From NCBI GenBank assembly GCA_035715725.1, contig DASTKT010000013.1, positions 60,899-124,898 of the forward strand: DNA of 64,000 nucleotides. The letters are read 5' to 3'. Positions 7,464 to 14,552 of the stretch are shown here, in pieces. Origin of the DNA: JADGGV01 sp035715725. Its GTDB lineage: Bacteria; Gemmatimonadota; Gemmatimonadetes; Longimicrobiales; RSA9. The translations under genes were made by a program, and so were the position numbers. The notes under the pieces were generated by a model, which saw nothing but the letters and a program-made list of their open reading frames with translations, was not told where the DNA came from and searched no databases. Numbering within the stretch: position 1 is the stretch's first letter; the number at the start of each line of letters is the position of its first letter.

Positions 7464-9326
7464 GTGGACGAGCCCCGACTCCCGGATTCAGCCGAAGCGG
7501 CCGCCGAGCTGCACACGCGCCGCGCCGCCGGCTTCCGCGCCCAGGCGGAGGCCCGGGCCGCCCACGCGGTGCGGCTCTCGACGGCCCGCCTCGTCGCGTT
7601 CCTCGCCGGCGGCGCCGCACTCCTCGGCGCCTACGATGCCGCTCCTCCGCTCCGCTGGGCGCTCCTCGCCGTCGCGCTCGCGCTGCTGGCCGCGTTCGCG
7701 GTGCTGGTGCGCGCGCACGCCCGCACGCGGCGCGAGCAGCGCTGGCTCGAGGAGCGTGCGCGCGTGTCGGCGGATGCGCTGGCGCGGCTGCGCCGGGACT
7801 GGCCGGCTCTCCCGGCCGAGCCGCCGGCGGACCCGGGCCACCCGTACGCGGCCGACCTCGACATCCTGGGGCGCGCGTCCGTCGCGCAGCTGCTCGGCGG
7901 CACCGCGACCACGCCCGGGCGCTCCACGCTCCACGACTGGCTGCTCGGTCCGGCGCCGCCGGCGGAGGTGGGCGCGCGGCAGGCGGCCGCGGCGGAGCTT
8001 GCGCCGATGCTCGAGCTGCGCGAATCGCTCGCCGCGCGCGGCCGGCTGATCGGGCGGGTCGACCCGGCGCGCGTCCGCACGTTCATCGCCTGGGCGCAGG
8101 ACCGACCCTGGCTCGCGCCGCGCACGGCGCTGCGCGTCGCCTCGTTCGTGATCCCGGCCGCGACGCTCGTGCTGGCCACGCTGAGCGCGCTCGACATCCT
8201 GAGCGCGCCGTGGTGGGGCGTGTCGATGCTCGTGGCGGCGCTCGTCACCTGGCGCTCGACGCCGGCCGCGCACCGCGCCTTCGAGCGCGCCTCCGCGGGC
8301 GAGGAGCGCGTCGCCCGCTACGCCGCCGTCTTCGCGCTGCTGGCCGAGCCCCGCTTCGAGTCCGCTCGCCTGCGCGAGATCCACGGGCGCCTCGGTGGCG
8401 GCGGCGCGCCGGCGCACGCGGCGCTCCGCCGCCTCGAGCGCATCCTCGACTTCGCCGCCGTCCGCTTCTCGACGATGTTCTACCTGCCGGTGCAGCTCGT
8501 GCTGCTCTGGGACCTCCACGTCCTGGCCGCGCTCGAGCGCTGGCAGGCGACGTGGGGACCGAGCGTCGCCGGCTGGATCGATGCGCTCGGCCAGGCCGAC
8601 GCCACGGCCGCGCTCGCCGCGCTGCGCCACGACCACCCGGACTGGGCGTTCCCCGAGGTCGCGTCGGACGGGCCGGGCGTCTACCAGGCCGAGGCACTCG
8701 GGCATCCGCTGCTCCGGCCCGAGAGCGCGGTGCGCAACGACATCGCCGTCGGGCCGCCCGGCACGTTCCTCCTGGTGACCGGCTCGAACATGTCCGGGAA
8801 GAGCACGCTGCTGCGCGCGATCGGCGTGAACGCGGTGCTGGCGCAGGCCGGCGCTCCGGTGTGCGCGCGGCGGCTCGTCATGCCGCCGCTCGAGGTGTGG
8901 ACGAGCATGCGCGTGACCGACTCGCTGGAGCGCGGCGTCTCGCACTTCATGGCGGAGCTGGAGCGGCTGAAGGCGATCGTCGACGCCGCGCGCCGGGCCG
9001 AGGCGCGCGGCGGCCCGCGCCTGCTCTACCTGATCGACGAGGTGCTCCAGGGGACGAACAGCGCCGAGCGGCAGGTGGCGGCGCGCCGCATCATCCGCCA
9101 CCTCGTGGACATGGGCGCGATCGGCGCCGTGACCACGCACGACCTCGAGCTCGGCGAGGCGACGGAGCTGCAGGACGCGATGGTGCCCGTCCACTTCCGG
9201 GAGACCGTGAACCCCGGCGGCGAGGGGCCGGCGCTGACGTTCGACTACCGGCTCCGCCCCGGGGTCGCGACGTCGCGCAACGCGCTGAAGCTGATGGAGA
9301 TCGTGGGGCTGGGGGAGGAGGCGTGA
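7464..9326 (+). CDS. Membrane-embedded MutS-family ATPase
   Basis: 620 residues from a GTG at 7464, the first plausible start before continuous homology. The N-terminal half has two hydrophobic hairpins (about residues 32-75 and 218-262), with helical clamp/core sequence (MutS domain III-like) between and after them. The C-terminal third is a complete MutS domain V: Walker A in TGSNMSGKSTLLRAIG at about residue 440, Walker B LLYLIDEVLQGTNSAER, and the switch histidine in VTTHDLELGE. The mismatch-binding domain I (Phe-x-Glu) is absent. It belongs to the short MutS-like proteins with transmembrane segments seen in Bacteroidetes and allied phyla. Their role is unknown and they are not true mismatch sensors. 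It stands alone on its strand. Confidence 0.8.
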   Translation: MDEPRLPDSAEAAAELHTRRAAGFRAQAEARAAHAVRLSTARLVAFLAGGAALLGAYDAAPPLRWALLAVALALLAAFAVLVRAHARTRREQRWLEERARVSADALARLRRDWPALPAEPPADPGHPYAADLDILGRASVAQLLGGTATTPGRSTLHDWLLGPAPPAEVGARQAAAAELAPMLELRESLAARGRLIGRVDPARVRTFIAWAQDRPWLAPRTALRVASFVIPAATLVLATLSALDILSAPWWGVSMLVAALVTWRSTPAAHRAFERASAGEERVARYAAVFALLAEPRFESARLREIHGRLGGGGAPAHAALRRLERILDFAAVRFSTMFYLPVQLVLLWDLHVLAALERWQATWGPSVAGWIDALGQADATAALAALRHDHPDWAFPEVASDGPGVYQAEALGHPLLRPESAVRNDIAVGPPGTFLLVTGSNMSGKSTLLRAIGVNAVLAQAGAPVCARRLVMPPLEVWTSMRVTDSLERGVSHFMAELERLKAIVDAARRAEARGGPRLLYLIDEVLQGTNSAERQVAARRIIRHLVDMGAIGAVTTHDLELGEATELQDAMVPVHFRETVNPGGEGPALTFDYRLRPGVATSRNALKLMEIVGLGEEA

Positions 9327-9419
9327 GCGGTCGTGCGCGGCGGGGGAGGCCGGGCCTCGACGAGCAATGGGGGCGCCCGGTGCGGCGGCGGACCGGCCCC
9401 GCCCCGCGCGGCCCGGCGC

Positions 9420-9791
9420 TCAGGCCGTGGTCTGGCGCCGCGCGCGCTGAAGCAGCTCCTGCACCGCGCCCAGCAGCTCGCGCGGATCGACCGGCTTCCG
9501 CACCGCGACGACCGGCGCACTCGCCGCCGGTGGCGGCCCCTCGCTCCAGTGCCGGAGGAAGATCACCGGGATCGCCGCGGTACGCGAGTCCCGGCCCAGC
9601 TCCGCCACCAGCCGCGCGCCCTCGCCGTCCGACGCGCTCGAGTCGATGACGAGCGCCGCCGGCCGCCGCTCCCGCGCGACGCGCAACGCCTCCGCGCGCG
9701 AGCCGGCCTCCGCGGTGTCGATGCCGTTCCGCCGCAGCATCTCCGCGTAGATGAACCGCAGGTCCGCGCTCGCGTCCACGATCAGCACCAT
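9420..9791 (-). CDS. Single-domain response regulator (receiver only)
   Basis: About 123 residues from the ATG at 9791 (a GTG lies one codon upstream) after an AGAGGGA ribosome site. It is a stand-alone receiver domain: beta1 VLIVDAS, phospho-acceptor Asp in LVIDSS (about residue 50), and conserved Lys in VVAVRKPVDPREL. The usual second acidic residue of the pocket (DD after beta1) is Ala here, with another Asp three residues further on, so metal binding may be altered. There is no output domain; it would act by protein-protein contact. It is divergently transcribed from the histidine kinase at 9926, its most likely partner. Confidence 0.8.
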   Translation of the reverse strand: MVLIVDASADLRFIYAEMLRRNGIDTAEAGSRAEALRVARERRPAALVIDSSASDGEGARLVAELGRDSRTAAIPVIFLRHWSEGPPPAASAPVVAVRKPVDPRELLGAVQELLQRARRQTTA

Positions 9792-9925
9792 CACGCCGTT
9801 CCCTCTTCCGATCCGCCGTAGCCTCGGGCGATATTACTGGATGCCCAGCGTCCCCGCGACCCCTGCCACGGGCTCGCCGGCGCGGACCGGGGCTCCACCT
9901 GCGAAATCGCGACAGCGAAGCGGCC

Positions 9926-11104
9926 ATGACCCAGGGTGCACAGGTACAGGAGATCGCCGCGGCTCTGCGGGAAGCGCGCGAGGAGATCGCCCGGCGGTGG
10001 CTGGAGCGGATCGCCGCGCGCGTCGCCGTGGACAAGCACTTCGTGTTCCCCTCCGAGGACCTGCTCGACGAGGTGCCGGTGCTCATCGAGGGGATCGCCC
10101 GCCATCTCGGCGGCGACGACGACGAGATCTCCGTGAACACGCCCGTCGTGATGAAGGCGCGCGAGCTGGGCCGGCTGCGCCACGCGCAGGGCTTCAGCGG
10201 CCGGCAGATCCTCTGGGAGTACGAGGTGCTCGGCGCCGTCATCCTTCAGTGGCTGGACGAGCTGGACGAGGCCGTCTCCGGCGCGGCGCTGCCGGAGCCG
10301 CTCGTGCGTCGGCTGTTCCGCGCGCTGGCGGCCGTGCAGCGCGCCACGATGGACGAGTTCCTGGCCAACTTCGAGGATCGGATCATCGAGCGCGAGGACC
10401 GCCTGCGCAGCTTCAACCGGGCGCTCTCCCACGAGCTGAAGAACGAGGTCGGCGCGATCCTGGGCGCCGCCCGGATGATGCGCGAGGACTTCGTGGTGGC
10501 GGACGCCGCGCTGCGCGAGCGGTTCGTCACGATGATCCTGGACAACGGCGAGAAGATCGAGCGCCTCCTCCAGAACCTGGTCCAGCTCACGCACATCGAC
10601 CTGGACTCGCGCCGCCAGCGGAACGTGCTCCTGCCGCACGCGGCCACGGAGGTGGCGCGGCAGCTCCGGGGCTACGCCGAGGCGCACGGCGTCCGCGTCG
10701 AGGTGGCGGAGGACCTGCCGCCGCTGGAGGTCAACGGGGCGGCCGTCGACCTGTGCCTGTCGAACCTCGTCGCCAACGGCATCAAGTACTGCGACCCGGC
10801 GAAGGCCGACCGCTGGGTGCGGGTGCGGGTGGGCGCCAGCGGGCGGGATGCGCAGGACGCCTGCGTGATCGTCGAGGTGGCCGACAACGGGCGGGGCGTG
10901 CCGGAATTCGACCGGCCGCGCCTGTTCGAGCGTTTCTTCCGCTCCGACAACACCGTCGACGTCGAGGGCACCGGTCTCGGACTCTCGCTGGTGCGCGACG
11001 CGGTCGAGCGCGTCGGCGGCCGGATCTGGGCGGACTTCCCCGAGTCCGGCGAGACGGTCTTCGTCTTCACGCTCCCGGCCCGGCGCGAGGCCGACCCGGC
11101 CTGA
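9926..11104 (+). CDS. Cytoplasmic sensor histidine kinase with RsbRD-type N-terminal domain
   Basis: 392 residues with no membrane segment. Residues about 10-155 form an all-helical domain resembling the RsbRD N-terminal (RsbR/RsbT co-antagonist) sensor, with GRLRHAQGFSGRQILWEYE as its most recognisable part. A HisKA dimerisation helix follows, with phospho-acceptor His169 in ALSHELKNEVGAILG. The C-terminal HATPase domain has an N box (NLVANGIKYC), G1 (VADNGRGVPEF), F box (LFERFFRSDN) and G2 (GTGLGLSLVRDAV). It would autophosphorylate on His169 and pass phosphate to a receiver, probably the divergent single-domain protein at 9420-9791. The stimulus is unknown. Confidence 0.88.
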   Translation: MTQGAQVQEIAAALREAREEIARRWLERIAARVAVDKHFVFPSEDLLDEVPVLIEGIARHLGGDDDEISVNTPVVMKARELGRLRHAQGFSGRQILWEYEVLGAVILQWLDELDEAVSGAALPEPLVRRLFRALAAVQRATMDEFLANFEDRIIEREDRLRSFNRALSHELKNEVGAILGAARMMREDFVVADAALRERFVTMILDNGEKIERLLQNLVQLTHIDLDSRRQRNVLLPHAATEVARQLRGYAEAHGVRVEVAEDLPPLEVNGAAVDLCLSNLVANGIKYCDPAKADRWVRVRVGASGRDAQDACVIVEVADNGRGVPEFDRPRLFERFFRSDNTVDVEGTGLGLSLVRDAVERVGGRIWADFPESGETVFVFTLPARREADPA

Positions 11105-11191
11105 GCGCGGGGCGGAGGCCGGGCCCGGTTCCGAGCCCGATCTCAGCACCGCTCAATCCCATTCGGCCCGACCGGGCTCGTCGCGGACGCC

Positions 11192-11668
11192 TCACTCGGG
11201 GCACTGCGTGGCCAGGAACTTCAGCCACTCCTCCAGCTCGCGCGGCTCGGGGAGGCGGTGGCCGGCGCCGGCCTCCTCGGCCTGATAGACCTGGCCGAAC
11301 CGGTCCGCGACCAGCCATGCCGGTGCCCGCGCCGCGGCCAACGGCGCCCGGCCGTCGGGGTCGGCGACGACGGTGAGGCCGAGCCCCAGCTCCTCCTTCA
11401 GCCGCGCGGCGTCCTCCAGGCTCCCCGGCACGACCACGAGGACGCGGCCGTCCCAGAGCGCCAGCTCCGCGCGGTGGCGGTCCAGCTCGCGCAGGTACTC
11501 GCGGCATCGGGCACAGTCGGCGGCATCGAGCCGCAGCAGGACCGTGGCCTCGCGGCCCCAGCGCCGCAGCTCGACCGGCGCGCCGGCCGGCGCCGACGCC
11601 AGACGGAGCGGCGCCAGCAGCGAGCCGACGGCCGGCACGGCGTCCGCGTGTTCGTGAGCGACCGCCAT
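11192..11668 (-). CDS. Thioredoxin-fold redox protein
   Basis: 158 residues, ATG at 11668. The centre reads as a thioredoxin/AhpC-like fold: a beta strand (ATVLLRLDAADC), a CxxC motif in DCARCREYL at the start of a helix, then VLVVVPGSLEDAARLKEELG and the strand-turn LTVVADPDGR that is typical of the redoxin family. The CARC pair could form a redox-active disulfide. No signal peptide is visible, so it is probably cytoplasmic. It follows crcB and DUF190 on the same strand after a 137-base gap and may or may not be in their transcript. The substrate is unknown. Confidence 0.6.
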   Translation of the reverse strand: MAVAHEHADAVPAVGSLLAPLRLASAPAGAPVELRRWGREATVLLRLDAADCARCREYLRELDRHRAELALWDGRVLVVVPGSLEDAARLKEELGLGLTVVADPDGRAPLAAARAPAWLVADRFGQVYQAEEAGAGHRLPEPRELEEWLKFLATQCPE

Positions 11669-11805
11669 TCACACCTCGCTGGAACGAGACGACGGCCGGC
11701 GCGACCTCTCCGGCCGGCGGTCCAAGCGTCGCAACCGGTGCGCCAGCGGACGCCCCGGGCGGGCCAGGGCGCAGGAACGCCGCTCCGACGGCGGCACCGG
11801 CCGGC

Positions 11806-12237
11806 TCACGGCGCGCCCTCCGACTCGCCGCGCTCCGGCTCGAGCCCCTCGATCCGGTGCCGCCAGCGCTCGTCCTCCGGGATGTCGTGCGGCCGGTACA
11901 TGATGACCCGCGCCCGCTCGAGCGTGATGAGGCCGCCGTCGATCATCCGGTCGAGGTCCGGCAGGACTTCCTGCAGCCGCTCCTCGGTGGCGACCACCTC
12001 CACGATGATCGGCAGGTCCAGCGAGAGGCGCAGGATCTTCTCCGTGTGCACCCGCCCCTCCGCGCCGTACCCCGCGATGCCGCGGATCACCGTCGCGCCC
12101 GCGAAGTCCCGCTCCCGGAAGAACCGGAGCAGCGCCTCGTAGAGCGGCTGGCCCTTCAGCGGGCCCTCGCGGCACTTGTCCCGCTCGCCGATGAAGATCC
12201 GCATCAGCGTGCGCTCTCCCTTGAACTGGTGCGTCAT
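11806..12237 (-). CDS. DUF190 family protein (CrcB-associated, PII-like)
   Basis: 143 residues; the ATG at 12237 comes three bases after the crcB stop. The sequence has the DUF190 signature: RIFIGERDKCREGPLKGQPL, then LYEALLRFFRERDFAGATVIRGIAGYG, then SLDLPIIVEVVATEERLQEVLPDLDRMI. Members are small cytoplasmic proteins with a ferredoxin-like, PII-related fold and are very often encoded next to the fluoride channel CrcB. The order here supports a role in fluoride response, downstream of the fluoride riboswitch. How DUF190 acts is not established; modulation of the channel is a guess. An internal Met at codon 12 is a possible alternative start. Confidence 0.88.
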   Translation of the reverse strand: MTHQFKGERTLMRIFIGERDKCREGPLKGQPLYEALLRFFRERDFAGATVIRGIAGYGAEGRVHTEKILRLSLDLPIIVEVVATEERLQEVLPDLDRMIDGGLITLERARVIMYRPHDIPEDERWRHRIEGLEPERGESEGAP

Positions 12238-12240
12238 CCC

Positions 12241-12621
12241 TCACCCTCGCTGGAGAACGGTGGCCGCGATCCGGAAGCCGGCGGCCGCGGCCACGAGGCT
12301 GACCAGCACGCTGCCGAGCACGTACCACGAGGCCCGGCTCCACTGGCCGTCCTGCAGCAGCCGGACCGTCTCGTAGCTGAACGTCGAGAACGTGGTGTAG
12401 CCGCCGCAGAATCCCACGCCGAGGAGGGCGCGCCACTGCGGCGCGGCGATCGTCCCCTCGAGGAAGGCGTAGAGGAACGCGAGCAGCAACGAACCGGTGA
12501 TGTTGACGACGAGCGTACCCCAGGGGAACCCCGCGCCGGCGGCCTGCTGGATCCAGCCCCCGACCGCGTAGCGGGCGAGACCGCCGACACCGGCCCCGAG
12601 GAACACGACGAGTGGGATCAT
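12241..12621 (-). CDS. crcB: Fluoride channel CrcB/Fluc
   Basis: 126 residues with four membrane helices, the size of a single-copy homodimeric Fluc channel that exports fluoride passively. Family motifs are all present: GLARYAVGGW, the NITGSLLLAFLY stretch with the pore-lining Asn, GFCGGYTTFSTFSYET with the conserved Gly-Gly-Tyr-Thr-Thr-Phe-Ser-Thr-Phe track (the central sodium and pore phenylalanines), and a fourth helix LGSVLVSLVAAAAG. The ATG at 12621 lies just downstream of a fluoride riboswitch and its terminator (12640-12724), so expression should rise with fluoride. DUF190 follows after three bases. Confidence 0.96.
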   Translation of the reverse strand: MIPLVVFLGAGVGGLARYAVGGWIQQAAGAGFPWGTLVVNITGSLLLAFLYAFLEGTIAAPQWRALLGVGFCGGYTTFSTFSYETVRLLQDGQWSRASWYVLGSVLVSLVAAAAGFRIAATVLQRG

Positions 12622-12639
12622 GAGTGCCTGTGCAGTAAG

Positions 12640-12674
12640 AAAAAACCTCCCTCCGGGCGGCGCTCGGGGGGAGG
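12640..12674 (-). terminator. Intrinsic terminator of the fluoride riboswitch expression platform
   Basis: Reading the minus strand, CCUCCC (12674-12669), a GC-rich loop and GGGAGG (12651-12646) form a hairpin followed by six U (12645-12640), a textbook rho-independent terminator only 18 bases before crcB. Its 5' arm takes the last two bases of the riboswitch pseudoknot strand (12673-12678). Aptamer folding with fluoride and terminator formation are therefore in competition, which is an ON switch. Confidence 0.85.
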
Positions 12675-12724
12675 AGTCATCAGCGCCGGCGAGGCCGACG
12701 CGGTCCGGGCGGACTCCATCGCGT
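12671..12724 (-). promoter_or_regulatory. Fluoride riboswitch (crcB motif) aptamer
   Basis: On the minus strand the leader of crcB carries the conserved pieces of the crcB RNA: GCGAUG, then GGAGUC (12717-12712), CCGCC, an 8-bp hairpin GCGUCGGC/GCCGGCGC (12701-12694 with 12690-12683, loop CUC), then CUGAUG and GACUCC (12678-12673). GGAGUC and GACUCC are exactly complementary and form the defining pseudoknot. The arrangement GAUG...CGCC...CUGAUG matches the known aptamer. It is joined to the intrinsic terminator at 12640-12674 and followed by crcB, its classical target. Confidence 0.93.
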
Positions 12725-12738
12725 GCTGTCGGCCGACA
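12725..12738. promoter_or_regulatory. Perfect 14-bp palindrome abutting the riboswitch
   Basis: CTGTCGGCCGACAG is its own reverse complement and lies directly 5' of the aptamer in the crcB direction, inside the 200-base gap after the HTH-EIIA gene. It may be an operator, part of the transcript's 5' stem, or the end of a hairpin terminating the upstream operon (no T run follows). No clear -35/-10 pair could be placed here. Confidence 0.3.
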
Positions 12739-12824
12739 GTCTACGGAGCCAGCCGGGGCCCGGGCAAGCCCCGCGGCCTCGGCCCCGCGGCCCCGCCCGG
12801 AAGCCGGACGCGACGGCGCGCGCC

Positions 12825-13532
12825 TCAGCCCGCGCCCCTGGCCCCGCCGAACAGCGTCGCCTCGGCCCGCGCCACGGCGCGCACGATCTCGTCGGGATCC
12901 GCGGCCGAGCGGAGGACCGCCTGCACGTCCGCCTCGCGGACCATCCGGGCCACCTTCGCGAGCAGCGTGAGGTGGGCCCGCTCGTCGCGCGCGAGGACCA
13001 GCACGAAGACGCTCGTCGGCTGGCCGTCGAGCGCACCGAACTCGACGGGCGCGGCCGTGCGGCCGATCGCGACGAGGTCGTGGTCGTGCAGCACGCGCTC
13101 GCGGGTCCGCGGCGTGTGCGGGATCGCGACGCCGTCCTCCAGCGCGGTGCTGCACAGCGCCTCGCGCTCGAGGAGCCGCGCGAGGAGCAGCTCGCGGTCC
13201 ACCGGCTCCGGCAGCTTCAGCCGATCGACCAGCGCCCCGAGGACCTCGCGCGGCGAGCCCGCGGGCAGGTCCAGGAAGATGTTCTCGCGCGACAGCAGCC
13301 CGGCGATCGAGACCGGCACGTGGCCCAGCTCTCCGCCGAGCTCGTCCAGCCCGGCCGCGTCCATGCGGCTCACCTGCAGGTCCAGCCACTCGTCGACCGC
13401 GCTCTTCCGAAACCGCCACTGGCCGCCGACCTTGAGCGCGGGGATCTCCCCGCGCTCCAGGAGCCGGTAGACGCTGCGCTCGGAGAGCTGGAGGTACTCG
13501 GCGAGCTGGCGCGTGGTCAGGAGGTCCGGCAT
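12825..13532 (-). CDS. HTH - PTS EIIA (Ntr/fructose type) fusion regulator, last gene of the Ehr operon
   Basis: 235 residues from the ATG at 13532; the frame is open to 13751 but only this start gives a clean N-terminal DNA-binding domain. Residues 1-55 are an excisionase/MerR-like winged helix (LTTRQLAEYLQLSERSVYRLL, then GGQWRFRKSAVDEWL). Residues about 75-228 are an EIIA-2 domain, as in PtsN. The phospho-acceptor His sits in GVAIPHTPRTRE and the beta core in PVEFGALDGQPTSVFVLVLA. It starts 13 bases after the small-subunit gene. The family's logic is that EIIA receives phosphate from HPr/NPr and the HTH binds DNA, so this is probably a regulator tied to nitrogen- or energy-PTS state. A sister copy opens the same operon at 22989-23708. 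Confidence 0.85.
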   Translation of the reverse strand: MPDLLTTRQLAEYLQLSERSVYRLLERGEIPALKVGGQWRFRKSAVDEWLDLQVSRMDAAGLDELGGELGHVPVSIAGLLSRENIFLDLPAGSPREVLGALVDRLKLPEPVDRELLLARLLEREALCSTALEDGVAIPHTPRTRERVLHDHDLVAIGRTAAPVEFGALDGQPTSVFVLVLARDERAHLTLLAKVARMVREADVQAVLRSAADPDEIVRAVARAEATLFGGARGAG

Positions 13533-13545
13533 GACGGCCCCGCTC

Positions 13546-14505
13546 TCAGCGTTCGCGGCCGGACGCCGGCCCCGCGCCGGCGCCGCCTCCGCGGCCGGTG
13601 CGTCGCGCGTCCGCGGCGCGCTCGCCCGACCCGGCGCGCCCGGCGGCCTCGGCCGGGTCCGTGGCGGCTGCGGCTTCGATCGCGCCGGCCGGCTGCAGGA
13701 GCTCGGGCCGCTCCGCGCCTTCCAGCTCCGTGCGCTCCGGAACCACGCCACGCAGCCGCTCCGCCGGCAACCGCCCCAGCAGGCGAAGCAGCCCGTCGAG
13801 CAGCGTCAGCGGGTGCGGCGGGCAGCCCGGCACGTACAGGTCCACCGGCAAGCCCTCCACGCCCGGGCCCGCCTCCGGGCTCCCGCGAAACGGCCCGCCG
13901 GCGATCGCGCACGCCCCCACGGCGATGATCAGGCGCGGCGCAGGCGTCGCCTCGATCACCTTCTCGAGCGCGCCGCGCATGTTCCGGTTGACCGTGCCGG
14001 TGACGACGATGCCGTCCGCGTGCCGCGGCGAGGCGACGAACTGCACGCCGAAGCGCGCGAGGTCGAAGACGACGTTGCCGAGCGCCACCAGCTCGGCCTC
14101 GCAGCCGCCGCAGCTCCCGGCGACGACGGAGCGGAGGCGCAGCGAGCGGCCGAACAGCCGGCGCACCTCGCGGTCGAGCGCGTGCGCCAGCTCGACCTCG
14201 CCGGTCGGCGAGACGAGACCCTCCCTCGTCGAGCTGGCCATGCGGTAGTCGCGCGTGAACGTGATCGTGCCGGCGGGCCCGGTCCCGGCTTCCTCCGGGC
14301 TGAAGAGGCAAGCGCCGACGTCGAGCGCGGGCCGGCCGTCGGCCGTCGTGGTGACGAGTGCCGACGGCCCCGCCTCCCCCTCGCCGGCGTGCGCCGGGTC
14401 GAGCACCGGCAGGCCGCGGAAGCGCGCGGGAAACTGCGCGCCCCCCCTGGGAAACGGCGATGTCCGCGTCCCCTGGCGCAGTCGCGTGCGGATGAAATCA
14501 AACAT
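13546..14505 (-). CDS. Small (NuoB/HyfI-like) subunit with fused, cysteine-poor ferredoxin-like N-terminus
   Basis: 319 residues. The domain from about residue 120 is a NuoB/HyfI small subunit with all four ligands of the proximal [4Fe-4S] cluster: Cys132 and Cys135 in SCGGCEAELV, one Cys in VGACAIAGGPF and one in VPGCPPHPL. The first 100 residues line up in plan with the HyfH/NuoI ferredoxin subunit: PARFRGLPVLDP resembles its PxGFRGxPxxDP, and LDVGACLFSPEEAGTGPAGTI resembles its LDxGRCIxCGRCxxxCPTGAI. Here only Cys66 is left, so neither [4Fe-4S] cluster can form. A low-complexity Glu/Ala/Gly tail ends the protein. No separate NuoI-type gene exists in the operon, so this degenerate domain may replace it structurally. 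It comes 47 bases after the large-subunit gene. Confidence 0.85.
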   Translation of the reverse strand: MFDFIRTRLRQGTRTSPFPRGGAQFPARFRGLPVLDPAHAGEGEAGPSALVTTTADGRPALDVGACLFSPEEAGTGPAGTITFTRDYRMASSTREGLVSPTGEVELAHALDREVRRLFGRSLRLRSVVAGSCGGCEAELVALGNVVFDLARFGVQFVASPRHADGIVVTGTVNRNMRGALEKVIEATPAPRLIIAVGACAIAGGPFRGSPEAGPGVEGLPVDLYVPGCPPHPLTLLDGLLRLLGRLPAERLRGVVPERTELEGAERPELLQPAGAIEAAAATDPAEAAGRAGSGERAADARRTGRGGGAGAGPASGRER

Positions 14506-14552
14506 GCTGTGCCTCCATGGCGGCCGGGTGCGGCCTCCGGCGCGCCGGCCTC

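Noticed and set aside
9327..9419. GAGGCC-G-GGCCTC hairpin between the MutS-like gene and the response regulator
   Set aside because: A six-base stem with a one-base loop cannot form a normal hairpin, and no U run follows.
9795..9925. AT-rich patch GATATTACT as promoter of the two-component pair
   Set aside because: No matching -35 hexamer on either strand at acceptable spacing.
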